Shown here: piece by piece, positions 15,524 to 24,054 of the stretch
Numbering within the stretch: position 1 is the stretch's first letter
Layout: each line of letters opens with the position of its first letter
Assembly (NCBI GenBank): GCA_014381555.1
Contig: JACNLO010000039.1
Coordinates: 1-33,367, forward strand
Origin: Planctomycetota bacterium
GTDB taxonomy: Bacteria > Planctomycetota > Phycisphaerae > Phycisphaerales > SM1A02
Direction of reading: 5' to 3'
Length of the DNA stretch: 33,367 nt
Translations under genes and position numbers: made by a program
The notes under the pieces: model-generated
Told to the model about the DNA's origin: nothing
What the model saw: only the letters and a program-made list of their open reading frames with translations
The model's database searches: none

Positions 15524-17342
15524 TTTGAGCTGACGTGGCTAACTGTGTTTCTGTTAATCGTTGATATACATCGCAATTCGATACCAGCTCTTCATGAGTA
15601 CCATCACCAACCAAGCGACCTTGATCAAGAACTAAAATTCGATCTGCAGACTGAACAGTTGACATACGGTGTGCAATAATAAGAATCGTTCGATTACTAC
15701 AATATTTATTCAGTGTGTCTCCAATCAACGCTTCTGATTCAGCGTCTACTTGGCTAGTTGCTTCATCAAAAATCAAAATTGATGGGTCACGAAGAAGTGC
15801 TCGCGCAATCGCAATACGCTGGCGTTGCCCTCCACTTAGAGAAGTCCCCTGTTCATAAACAATCGAGTCATATCCGCCTTCAATTGCACAGATGAATTCG
15901 TCTGCATGAGCATGCTTTGCAACTTGGATTACTTCTTCCCGCGAAGCGTCTTGGCCGAAGCGAATATTTGCATCAATAGAAGCATGAAACAACACGGTCT
16001 CTTGGGTTACAACGCCCATTTCACCTCGCAAAGATTTTAAACTAACCTCGTTGATATTTCTGTCGTCGATACAAATTAAGCCTTCTTTAGGAAGTAATAA
16101 ACGGGGAAGCAATGAAATGAGTGTGGTTTTTCCAGAGCCATTTGGACCCACGATTGCAACACGCTGCCCAAATTCGATTGTTACAGAAAAATCTTTAATC
16201 GCAGGAAGATCAGAATCATGATATGAAAATGTAACATTCTGGAAAGAAATTGAATGCTGATGTTTTGAAATGTCTGGTTTCTCAGTTAGTTCTTCTTGAG
16301 GAGAATCAAGGAGCGACAACAATCGGTCTGCAGGAGCTTCAGCGGCTTGGATTTCAGTAACTAGACCGGCTAACGGGCGCAATGCTCCACCTGCCACTGC
16401 TAGCGAGCCAATCGAAAGTAAAAATGTGTCAAAATCAAGAACGCCATTAATTATTGATCGTGATGCGATTGCAGCAAGGATTCCAAGGACGAATATAGCC
16501 AATATTTCCATCAATGGAGAACCAAGCGCTCTCATCATTCGGACTTTCAATTCTGCTTTTATTACTTGGTTGTTTTCTTCATCAAATGCTTTGACTGATG
16601 CTTGCTCTGAAGTATTCACTTTCACAGAACGAAGACCTTGAATAGATTCATTTGAGATTCGCAGTAAATCTTGCTGAGCTGCTAGAGACGCTTTTGTTCC
16701 CTTACTCACTCTCCTACCAATTTTGTGCAGTGTGATAGCAAGGATTGGAAGAACTAAAATCGCAATAAGCACCAAACGATAATCAAAAATGCATGCAACA
16801 ATAAATGCTGCGACGCCTTTGGTTAACTGTGAAACCGACTTCCCCATCAAAACCATTAAACCAACCTGCAGGGCTTCTGAATCTCGGATAATTCTTGAAA
16901 CAAATTCACTCGAGCCAAGTTTTTGAACTGTGCCAAGTGGCATTGCAAGAACATGTTTAAAAGATGCTTCACGCACATTTGCAACAACATGTACTGAAAT
17001 CCAAGCACTTAGATATTGATGAAAGAAGTTAGCAAGACCGCCAATAATTGTCAAAAAACCAACACCTAGTAAAAGAAAAATCACTCCGTCGAATCTGCCT
17101 TCTGGAAGAATCGCTATCAACCACTGTGGAACTTGAACAAAATGCTCTTCTGCATTGTGAACAGTGGCGAGTTGCAATAAGGACTTTCCTTCTTCAGGGT
17201 CAAGAATCAACGAAAGCGCTGGTCCGAGACTCAATAAACCAATACCCAACCCCAACGCAGAAAATGCTGCTAAAAACAAGGCAAGGATTAAACGGCCTCT
17301 CCAATAAAACATTTGTTTTGCAAAATGTTTGAAGTTACTCAC
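15516..17342 (-). CDS. MsbA-like ABC exporter (fused membrane and ATPase domains)
   Basis: 608 residues: an N-terminal six-helix exporter domain (about 1-330) and a C-terminal nucleotide-binding domain (about 360-600) with Walker A GPNGSGKTTL, Q-loop GVVTQETVLFHASIDANI, an intact signature LSGGQRQRIAIARALL, Walker B ILIFDEATSQVD and H-loop IIAHRMSTV. Such half-size proteins work as homodimers and export lipids (MsbA flips lipid A core) or drugs. The start overlaps aroA by 4 bp (ATGA), and the stop overlaps the BtuF-like gene. Lipid export is a family inference only. Confidence 0.9.
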   Translation of the reverse strand: MSNFKHFAKQMFYWRGRLILALFLAAFSALGLGIGLLSLGPALSLILDPEEGKSLLQLATVHNAEEHFVQVPQWLIAILPEGRFDGVIFLLLGVGFLTIIGGLANFFHQYLSAWISVHVVANVREASFKHVLAMPLGTVQKLGSSEFVSRIIRDSEALQVGLMVLMGKSVSQLTKGVAAFIVACIFDYRLVLIAILVLPILAITLHKIGRRVSKGTKASLAAQQDLLRISNESIQGLRSVKVNTSEQASVKAFDEENNQVIKAELKVRMMRALGSPLMEILAIFVLGILAAIASRSIINGVLDFDTFLLSIGSLAVAGGALRPLAGLVTEIQAAEAPADRLLSLLDSPQEELTEKPDISKHQHSISFQNVTFSYHDSDLPAIKDFSVTIEFGQRVAIVGPNGSGKTTLISLLPRLLLPKEGLICIDDRNINEVSLKSLRGEMGVVTQETVLFHASIDANIRFGQDASREEVIQVAKHAHADEFICAIEGGYDSIVYEQGTSLSGGQRQRIAIARALLRDPSILIFDEATSQVDAESEALIGDTLNKYCSNRTILIIAHRMSTVQSADRILVLDQGRLVGDGTHEELVSNCDVYQRLTETQLATSAQNA

Positions 17343-18649
17343 GTCTCATCGCTTCCTTCAAAGATATTTCGTAAATCAGTCCAGAACGATGGGTAACTTT
17401 TTGTGACGCATTTTGGGTTCACGATGGACACGCCATTGCGCTTTGTGCCAAGCACTGCCATAGCCATTGCTATTCTGTGGTCATCAATTGGGTCAATTGC
17501 TGTTGGTCCGTGCGTTTTTACCATTGGTGATATACGAATATCAGAATCACTTGATGCGATGCCACAACCAACTTTCGCCAGTGAACGCGCCATGACTTCT
17601 ATTCGGTCGGACTCCTTCAAAGGGAGTGTTTCTAAACCAAAAATCCTCGAAGGCGAATCTGCAAATGACGCAACAGCAGCAAGGCAGAGCGAAGCATCCG
17701 GAAATCCAGAAGCATCAAGTTCACCGAACCCTCGAATTGTCCCAGTACCAGTAACGCAAACACCTTCTTCGCTTTCAACAATTTCGGCACCAATTGTTCC
17801 AAGCAACCTTATAGCTTCCATATCTGGTTGAAGAGAATTGAGTTTCAACCCTTCTAAAGTTATTGACATGCCATCGTGAATCGCTGCAACTGCTGCAAAG
17901 TAGACTGCTGAACTTGCATCGGGTTCAATCTCAATTTCACGATGAGTAATTCTTGTTTGAGGGACTTCAATCGAAAGAACTTCGTTAGTACATGTTTCTT
18001 GCACATGCACCCCAAAAGATCGAAGGACATTCATTGTCAATTCAATGTACGTTGTGGAAGTCACCGGTTTTTTGCAATTCAGTGTTATGCCACCATCAAC
18101 AAATGGAGCTATCAACATTAACGCGGATATAAACTGGCTCGATTTTGTAACTGGCACATTAATAGTGCCACCATGTAACCCAGAACCGTTGACTTGTACT
18201 GGCATCGTGTCGCCATCAAAAGTAACTCCAAGAGTTTCCATCATTGTGAGTAATTCACCGATTGGGCGAGTTCTCATTCTTCCATTGCCATCGACAGTAA
18301 CTGGTTCTTTTGCAAGAGCACCTGCTGCAATCATAAAACGGGATGGAGTACCGCCAGCACCGAGATTGACCGAAGCGCCGTGAGGCGGTTTGCCATCAAC
18401 ACCGTGTAAGATAAGTTTATTAGGGGACCACTTAACACCTACTCCAATTTTCGAGAATGACTCAGCAAGCAAATTTGTGTCATCGCATTTAAGTGGGTTT
18501 TTCAGCACAGTACGACCAGCGCCAAGTGAGCCGAGCATAATGGCTCTCGCAGTCAAACTTTTTGACCCTGGAACTCGCACCACGCGATGTCCAAACCGTT
18601 TCAAAACTGGAACCGACTCGGCAGTCGAACCCACATTTTTTTTACTCAT
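17339..18649 (-). CDS. aroA: 3-phosphoshikimate 1-carboxyvinyltransferase (EPSP synthase)
   Basis: 436 residues, standard length. The enzyme joins shikimate-3-phosphate and phosphoenolpyruvate in aromatic amino acid synthesis. Key blocks are VPGSKSLTARAIMLGSLGAG (substrate-binding Lys-Ser), LGAGGTPSRFM (the usual LGNAGTxxR), GSSQFISALM-like KSSQFISALMLIAPF, LKESDRIEVMA and DDHRIAMAMAVLG. Its ATG overlaps the stop of the groES-like gene (ATGA), and its own stop overlaps the exporter start. The shikimate pathway role links functionally with trpE further right, though the two are not adjacent. Confidence 0.96.
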   Translation of the reverse strand: MSKKNVGSTAESVPVLKRFGHRVVRVPGSKSLTARAIMLGSLGAGRTVLKNPLKCDDTNLLAESFSKIGVGVKWSPNKLILHGVDGKPPHGASVNLGAGGTPSRFMIAAGALAKEPVTVDGNGRMRTRPIGELLTMMETLGVTFDGDTMPVQVNGSGLHGGTINVPVTKSSQFISALMLIAPFVDGGITLNCKKPVTSTTYIELTMNVLRSFGVHVQETCTNEVLSIEVPQTRITHREIEIEPDASSAVYFAAVAAIHDGMSITLEGLKLNSLQPDMEAIRLLGTIGAEIVESEEGVCVTGTGTIRGFGELDASGFPDASLCLAAVASFADSPSRIFGLETLPLKESDRIEVMARSLAKVGCGIASSDSDIRISPMVKTHGPTAIDPIDDHRIAMAMAVLGTKRNGVSIVNPKCVTKSYPSFWTDLRNIFEGSDET

Positions 18650-18966
18650 GTATCTCGCCTAAAAATTGCGACAACATCTTCGATTGGTACAACAAACAAA
18701 CGATTGTCCCCTTCGAAATCAACTGGAATACTTTGCTTGGGATTAAACAACACTCTGTCATACTGCTGAATTGGATAATCGGGGTTGTTTTCAATCACGG
18801 TGCTTACAGTAACAATTCGGCCTGTAATAGTAGGGATTTCAATTTTGTCTGGCAAATGAATGCCGACCTTGGTTACCTTGCGGTCTTCATCCTTTCGAAT
18901 AAGTACTCGCTCGCCAATGGGTTCCACAATTTCTATGACGTCCTTTTTAGTAGTTGCTTTTGCCAT
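18646..18966 (-). CDS. GroES-like co-chaperonin (Cpn10 fold)
   Basis: 106 residues from ATG 18966; the frame extends further upstream, but the extra 82 residues are not protein-like and would cross the divergent promoter region. The sequence VEPIGERVLIRKDEDRKVTK matches the N-terminus of Cpn10, and GRIVTVS, YDRVLFNPKQSIPVDFEGDN and FVVPIEDVVAIF follow the usual order. The mobile loop is unusual (VGIHLPDKIEIPTI rather than GGIxLP...). No groEL is nearby, so it may be a paralogue rather than the main GroES. A TTGCGA-17-TATCAT promoter ends 8 nt before the ATG, suggesting a leaderless mRNA. It heads the run leading into aroA. Confidence 0.78.
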   Translation of the reverse strand: MAKATTKKDVIEIVEPIGERVLIRKDEDRKVTKVGIHLPDKIEIPTITGRIVTVSTVIENNPDYPIQQYDRVLFNPKQSIPVDFEGDNRLFVVPIEDVVAIFRRDT

Positions 18967-18974
18967 ATTTGTAC

Positions 18975-19003
18975 ATGATATCTGCCATCGTAAATGTTCG
19001 CAA
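18975..19003 (-). promoter_or_regulatory. candidate promoter of groES-like gene (leaderless)
   Basis: On the minus strand TTGCGA (19003-18998), 17-bp spacer, TATCAT (18980-18975), then 8 nt to the ATG at 18966. The intergenic region here is only 91 bp and is shared with the divergent zinc-ribbon gene. Confidence 0.45.
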
Positions 19004-19057
19004 AAGTAGGCACCAAAAGCATCGATATATTGTTCTTTTGGTATTGTGTTGGTTGAA

Positions 19058-19489
19058 ATGAGTGCAAATCGACCAAAATTCGTCAATCGATGGTTCCTTA
19101 TATTTTTAGGCAGCAGTATACTTGGATTACTTCTATTTGCTCTGTTTGGAAGTGGGAACAATTCAGAATCAGCAAGACTGGGGATGACTTTTTTTCTTGG
19201 CACAGGAGCCACATCTTTTGCGAGTGGTTTAATTTGGATTCACCTCTATCTCGAGCGTCCTTCTGGCAAATTCTGCTTTCATTGCGGATATGACTTGCGA
19301 AATCATAATGAAGAAAAACCTACTTGCCCAGAATGCGGAAAAAGTTGCATCTCAGAATATCAACGGACGGGTTGGAGAGATACGGCTAAACAACTCCCTG
19401 GATGCCTACTGACACTCTTTGGTGCGACAATTTTTCTACTTGGATTGTTCTTCCTAAATATGATAAACAACGGGCTCTTCGATGTATAA
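19058..19489 (+). CDS. membrane protein with CGYDL-type zinc ribbon
   Basis: 143 residues from ATG 19058; GTG 19046 is a possible upstream start. Two hydrophobic helices near the N-terminus (NRWFLIFLGSSILGLLLFAL and a second around FFLGTGATSFASGLIWIHLY) precede a zinc-ribbon CFHCGYDLRNHN...CPECGK with four cysteines, then a third helix near the C-terminus (CLLTLFGATIFLLGLFFLNM). The CxxCGYDLR...CPECG motif is, from my knowledge, very common in planctomycete membrane proteins of unknown function. It is the only plus-strand gene in this part of the window and is convergent with the next minus-strand gene. Confidence 0.75.
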   Translation: MSANRPKFVNRWFLIFLGSSILGLLLFALFGSGNNSESARLGMTFFLGTGATSFASGLIWIHLYLERPSGKFCFHCGYDLRNHNEEKPTCPECGKSCISEYQRTGWRDTAKQLPGCLLTLFGATIFLLGLFFLNMINNGLFDV

Positions 19490-19503
19490 GTTGACCAATG
19501 GAA

Positions 19504-20262
19504 TCAATTGATTGTGGTTGAACTAAAGGAATTAAACAATTCGCCGCGAGCTTGTTCTAGCTGAAGTTCCGTGAATGAAGAAAAATCCTGAGTTGGTGAG
19601 TCTAGAATCTCTTCAATTACTTCAACCGATACTTCATCAACCATTACAGCTGTAGTTGCCTGCAAAATATTCATAATTTTGGAGCCGATTTCTCCACCTG
19701 TTTTGAAAGGGAGACAAGAAGTTGCGCAGCTGTGCAAGCAAAAAGCGAACTTAAGAGATGGCTCACCATCGATGTAAAATTTTGCGCCCGCAATTGCCCC
19801 CGAAAGGCAGGCTATGAGACCTCGCGGGTCTTCGTCAATCGGTAACTCGATATACGGAAACAAATCATCGTGTAGCACGTCTAGTGCAAAATCAATTTCA
19901 CTTGTCGTGCTTGCTTTAAACTCAACCACGTTTGCAACAGCACCGCAATCAGACATGTTGAAGTCAATGGTTTTTTGTACTGCTTCTTCAAACCCTTCGT
20001 CATTGGCTGGTGGCAGTAACACACTCAGTTGCCACATCTCTTCATCTGGCTTAGGAAGTAACCCCTTCGCACACTCCACAAACTCGTCGAGCCGATTTGA
20101 TGGAACAATCAACCGCGCAAGCATCCAACTATCTTCCGATTGAAGATAGGACGCCCAGTTATTCACCAATGACTGCATATCCAAATCTGCTGGAGGATAC
20201 AAACCAGCATAATCAATGATGCCTTCGAGCAGTATTTCGTTTTTAGAAAGCGAGTTTGTCAT
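19504..20262 (-). CDS. conserved hypothetical protein (DYAGLYPPA motif)
   Basis: 252 residues, soluble, acidic, without signal peptide or membrane helix. The N-terminal block GIIDYAGLYPPADLDMQ is a motif I have seen in conserved hypothetical bacterial proteins, usually as DYAGLFPPAALxM; no function is known to me. Later blocks are LARLIVPSNRLDEF and FPYIELPIDEDP. The start ATG directly follows the TGA of the thioredoxin-like gene (TGAATG), so the two are translationally coupled. Confidence 0.75.
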   Translation of the reverse strand: MTNSLSKNEILLEGIIDYAGLYPPADLDMQSLVNNWASYLQSEDSWMLARLIVPSNRLDEFVECAKGLLPKPDEEMWQLSVLLPPANDEGFEEAVQKTIDFNMSDCGAVANVVEFKASTTSEIDFALDVLHDDLFPYIELPIDEDPRGLIACLSGAIAGAKFYIDGEPSLKFAFCLHSCATSCLPFKTGGEIGSKIMNILQATTAVMVDEVSVEVIEEILDSPTQDFSSFTELQLEQARGELFNSFSSTTIN

Positions 20263-21438
20263 TCACTCATCTGTCGCATAAACCGTTTGGCTCTTCGCGA
20301 CATTGTTAATCGTCTCGATGTAATCTATGCGGTCTATCTTTGTTGATACCTTTCTAAGTTTCTCGAATGTATTTGGAGAGGAATCTAGTGCTAAAATTGC
20401 GTTCATTAACCTACTCGCATCTTTGTCTCTATTCATTACAAGAAGTGCTTCAAACGGCTGCAGGGCTCTATCAATTTCTAATTTTATAATTATATCTTTA
20501 GTGCCATCTTGATAGTCGCGATCTCTATCCATCTCCATAAACATGATTACTCTGTCAATATTCTCTATCTCTAAGTATTCTTCAAAACGACCTTTGGAAA
20601 ATATTTCGTCTTTCACGTGATACCCAACCCACGATTGAATTTCACTGCCTTTGTCACCCCGTTCGTTTAAACCATCATAGATTGAGAGAAGTTGCGCTCC
20701 TGTTGTTCCAAGATATTTTTCTAATGCAAAATAATCCGTACAATTTCTTCGGATTGCTTCGGTAGAATCAAAATTTTTCTTTGCCTTGTCTCGCCACGAC
20801 TTCATTTTCGTTAACGCTGCGGGATATTTTTGTGCAAGTCGGCTCATATCAGAGAGCATAAAACTAACGCGGGCACCACTAAATCCTGGACGATTTTCAA
20901 CACCATGCTCCCAACACCATTCGTAATGTTCAAGGGCTTCTTTGTATTTCTTCTCTGAAACAAGCTCCCCCGCTAATCTATTGCGGAGCATAGGATTATT
21001 CTTATCGTTTTCTACTTTCTTCCTTGCGATACTTAACTCGGTTACCCCAGCGATTGCGTTCTCTGCTGCGCCGATAAACTTTTCTGGTGGCTTGTACCCG
21101 ACAAACCGTCCAACCACCTCTTCGTCACCATTAATAAATACAATAGTTGGATACGCAGAAACATTGAACTTTTTTGCAATTGGACGCAGTTTTTCAGCAT
21201 CTACTTTTAGTGCAACAGTATTTTCATCTAGCCATTGTTGTACTTTTTCGTCTTTCCAAGTTGTCTTGTCGAGCATCTTGCATGGTCCACACCACGTTGT
21301 ATAAAAGTCAATCATGACTAATTTGTTTGAGGCTTTTGCTTCTGTAATTGCTTCTTGGTACGACAAATCCATAAATGGTTTTTCTGCAAACGCAGAATGA
21401 CTTAGAACCAGCGCGATAATAATTCTTGTTATAAACAT
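20263..21438 (-). CDS. secreted thioredoxin-like protein
   Basis: 391 residues. A signal peptide (MFITRIIIALVLSHSAFA) ends near residue 18 and is followed by a thioredoxin fold: KLVMIDFYTTWCGPCKMLDK with the redox pair C50/C53, the cis-Pro block FNVSAYPTIVFINGDEEVVG and a helix. The remaining ~260 residues are helical with a TPR-like flavour (KKYKEALEHYEWCWEHGVEN) and are not recognised. It probably acts in disulfide chemistry or redox protection in the periplasm. The start is well defined by AGGAG 7 nt upstream of the ATG (21446-21450). Confidence 0.85.
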   Translation of the reverse strand: MFITRIIIALVLSHSAFAEKPFMDLSYQEAITEAKASNKLVMIDFYTTWCGPCKMLDKTTWKDEKVQQWLDENTVALKVDAEKLRPIAKKFNVSAYPTIVFINGDEEVVGRFVGYKPPEKFIGAAENAIAGVTELSIARKKVENDKNNPMLRNRLAGELVSEKKYKEALEHYEWCWEHGVENRPGFSGARVSFMLSDMSRLAQKYPAALTKMKSWRDKAKKNFDSTEAIRRNCTDYFALEKYLGTTGAQLLSIYDGLNERGDKGSEIQSWVGYHVKDEIFSKGRFEEYLEIENIDRVIMFMEMDRDRDYQDGTKDIIIKLEIDRALQPFEALLVMNRDKDASRLMNAILALDSSPNTFEKLRKVSTKIDRIDYIETINNVAKSQTVYATDE

Positions 21439-21472
21439 TCTCTTGCTCCTTTTTTGTTGTTAATTAGCATAA

Positions 21473-23128
21473 CTATAATTCATAATACTTTGAAAAATAA
21501 TTTTCGCATCGCTTAAGACGAGTAATAGTTGATTCCTTACCAAGAAGAACCAGCGTATCGCCAATCGGAGGGCTTACTGGACCGCCAGCAACTGCTATTC
21601 GTACTGGTTGCGCTACCTTTCCAAGGTTGCCATCTGCAATTTCGTCTGCAAGGGCGTGCAAACAGCCATCAATAGTTTCTGCATTCCAGACTTCAAGTTC
21701 TTTGAATGCTGTAATAATTGCAGGCATGCGTGACAAACCGCTCACTTCACCTTTGAGCAGAGCTTTCTTCACTGGCTTTGATTCAGGCCACGTAACTGCT
21801 TCGTCGTCCTCAATTAAGAACGAGGAAGTAATCGTTGCGTCTTTAAATGTCTTAGATCGTTCGTGATTTGCAGATGCAAAAAGTGAAAACTTATCTAGTT
21901 CAGAAAATTCGGGTGCATATTCTTGACACCAAGCAAGTAATCGTGCTTCAAATTCTTCCGAAGACAGTTTCTGCAATGCGTCTAAGTTAAACGCTAGAAG
22001 TTTTGCTCTATCAAATTTTGCAGGCGATTTTACAATTCTCTCAAGAGAAAATGTTTCCACCAAGAAGTCCGCATCAAATTGCTCGACATCATTCCCCGGA
22101 GACCAGCCAAGCAAACAGAGGTAATTCAATAAAACTTCTGGCATGTAACCAGCTTGTTTAAAATCGTCAACGTTTATTTCTGGAAGTTCGATGCCAAGAG
22201 CAAGTGCAAGTTTCGTTGCGTCGTCTGTATCGAGTTGATTGTCTTTAGAAGATTGCCAATTCGCCCACGCATCACTTGAAATACACGTTTCTGGGGGTGA
22301 TTCGATGTTATTATCACGAACATATTTACGCAACGCTTTATCCTTATCGCGCTTTGACATCTTTGATCCATCGGGATTAAAAATCAATGAGATGTGTGCG
22401 AATATTGGTCTCTCAAAACCAAGCGCTTCTTGCAACAGAATATGCTTGAATGTATTGTTCAAATGTTCTTGCCCGCGAATAATGTGTGTCACATTCATCA
22501 AAGCATCATCGACAATGACAGCAAAATGATAGGTTGGAAAACCATCGCCCTTAAAAATAACAAAGTCATCAACTTCGCTTCGCTCTACGGTAACATCACC
22601 AACAACGCAATCTGTCACCGTAAGTGGACCGCCGTCTGGAACTTTGAACCGAATAACATGCGGCTTTCCCTCATCGAGATAACGCTGAACTGTTTCAGGA
22701 GACAATTCAAGTGATGCGCGGTTATAGCGATACGCACGTTTTTCTGCACGTGCTTTTTTACGTTCTTCCCCCAGTTCCTCAGCGGTTTCAAAAGCGTAAT
22801 AGGCCATCCCAGCATCGAACAACCTTTGCAATTGTTCTTTGTAAATGTCTAATCGTTGTGATTGATAGTAAGGTCCTTTATCGCCACCACCAGTGCCTTC
22901 AAATTCAGGACCTTCGTCCCACAAAATATTAAGCCACTTTAAATCATTAAAAAAACCTGTCGTTGCCTGATCACTCGAACGCTTCTGGTCTGTATCTTCG
23001 ATTCGAAGCAAAAATTCACCATCGTTTGCCTTGGCAAATGCCCAGCAATAAATTGCAGTACGCGCGCCCCCAATATGCAGGTGCCCCGTAGGACTAGGAG
23101 CGAACCGTGTTTTAATTTTTGTTGTCAT
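21473..23128 (-). CDS. gltX: glutamyl-tRNA synthetase
   Basis: 551 residues, longer than the usual ~470. Class I synthetase signatures are RFAPSPTGHLHIGGARTAIY (HIGH box) at the N-terminus and DGSKMSKRDKDKA (KMSKS box) near residue 260. The extra length comes largely from a segment after the KMSKS box (YVRDNNIESPPETC to TDDATKLALALGIELPE). The C-terminal anticodon-binding helical domain ends with GKVAQPVRIAVAGGPVSPPI, typical of GltX. It charges tRNA-Glu and possibly tRNA-Gln. The ATG overlaps the stop of the pssA-like gene by 4 bp. Confidence 0.96.
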   Translation of the reverse strand: MTTKIKTRFAPSPTGHLHIGGARTAIYCWAFAKANDGEFLLRIEDTDQKRSSDQATTGFFNDLKWLNILWDEGPEFEGTGGGDKGPYYQSQRLDIYKEQLQRLFDAGMAYYAFETAEELGEERKKARAEKRAYRYNRASLELSPETVQRYLDEGKPHVIRFKVPDGGPLTVTDCVVGDVTVERSEVDDFVIFKGDGFPTYHFAVIVDDALMNVTHIIRGQEHLNNTFKHILLQEALGFERPIFAHISLIFNPDGSKMSKRDKDKALRKYVRDNNIESPPETCISSDAWANWQSSKDNQLDTDDATKLALALGIELPEINVDDFKQAGYMPEVLLNYLCLLGWSPGNDVEQFDADFLVETFSLERIVKSPAKFDRAKLLAFNLDALQKLSSEEFEARLLAWCQEYAPEFSELDKFSLFASANHERSKTFKDATITSSFLIEDDEAVTWPESKPVKKALLKGEVSGLSRMPAIITAFKELEVWNAETIDGCLHALADEIADGNLGKVAQPVRIAVAGGPVSPPIGDTLVLLGKESTITRLKRCENYFSKYYEL

Positions 23129-24033
23129 AGTTCTTCAGTAGTTTCTTCTGTAATTTCTTCGGGATTCTCTTTATTCCTATTACGGAGGATGTAAACAGGT
23201 CCAGTCAATGCATACGCAATAAAACCGATTGCGACTGTTTCTTGAAACCACCAGATACAAGTAAAAATAATGATGACAAGAAACGCAATGAAACGAAACG
23301 ATTGTGGTCTTCCCAAATAACGATTCACAAAGTGATCGTATGGGATGCTAGAAACCATTGCAATTGCAGCAAACAACATCACAATTGGAACACCAAAGGC
23401 GTACGCCCTTCCAATCCACAAGGTATCTGTTCCTCCAGCTAGGACATGCTGATGAAGTAAGATCAATGCTGCAATTAACCCAGCTGCTCCCGGAGAAGGC
23501 ATCCCATGAAATGCCATGTGCGTATTGGGACCCTTTGCTGGCTCAGTCTCAACTGTAAACCTTGCAAGGCGAAGCGCCGCGCAACAAACATAGACAGCAG
23601 CTATTCCCCATACAACTTTTCCCCAAGGCAAATCAGCATCCGGACCAAGCAGAGTTAGAGACCCATCTGTGCCAAGGTAACTCGAGACAAGCGCGAGAAC
23701 CATTACTGCAGGCGCCACTCCACAAGTCACTAAATCAGAAAGAGAATCAAGTGCTGCTCCCAACTCGGTAACGCTGTTTGTTAAACGTGCAACTGAACCA
23801 TCAATGCTATCAAGCAGCATTCCCAAAAAAATTAACGCCCCAGCCATAGTTAATCCACTCCACCCCCAAGGCCCTTGCCATTCGGAGCCCTTGTATGCGT
23901 AATGAATAGCAGCAAAGCCTGAGACTAAATTACCCAAAGTAAAGAGTAAAGGCCAAACCCTTTGTGGAGGAAGGACTCTTCGCCTTCTTGGTTTTGGCTC
24001 TGATTCTTGATTAAGTTGCTCTACTTGATCCAT
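23125..24033 (-). CDS. pssA: CDP-alcohol phosphatidyltransferase, PssA-like
   Basis: 302 residues with about seven to eight hydrophobic segments. The CDP-alcohol phosphotransferase signature DGxxARxxxxxxxxGxxxDxxxD is complete in LLDSIDGSVARL...LGAALDSLSD (about residues 75-100). The preceding LFTLGNLVSGFAAIHYA is typical of phosphatidylserine synthases of the PssA type, so CDP-diacylglycerol-serine O-phosphatidyltransferase is the likely activity. Both termini are highly charged (basic RRRRVLPPQR, acidic ENPEEITEETTEEL). A TAGAAT -10-like hexamer lies 10 nt before the ATG. Confidence 0.88.
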   Translation of the reverse strand: MDQVEQLNQESEPKPRRRRVLPPQRVWPLLFTLGNLVSGFAAIHYAYKGSEWQGPWGWSGLTMAGALIFLGMLLDSIDGSVARLTNSVTELGAALDSLSDLVTCGVAPAVMVLALVSSYLGTDGSLTLLGPDADLPWGKVVWGIAAVYVCCAALRLARFTVETEPAKGPNTHMAFHGMPSPGAAGLIAALILLHQHVLAGGTDTLWIGRAYAFGVPIVMLFAAIAMVSSIPYDHFVNRYLGRPQSFRFIAFLVIIIFTCIWWFQETVAIGFIAYALTGPVYILRNRNKENPEEITEETTEEL

Positions 24034-24054
24034 AAGACCCCGTATTCTACCGTT

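Noticed and set aside
18967-19212. 82-residue N-terminal extension of the groES-like protein
   Set aside because: Not protein-like, overlaps the divergent gene and the predicted promoter; Cpn10 homology starts after ATG 18966.
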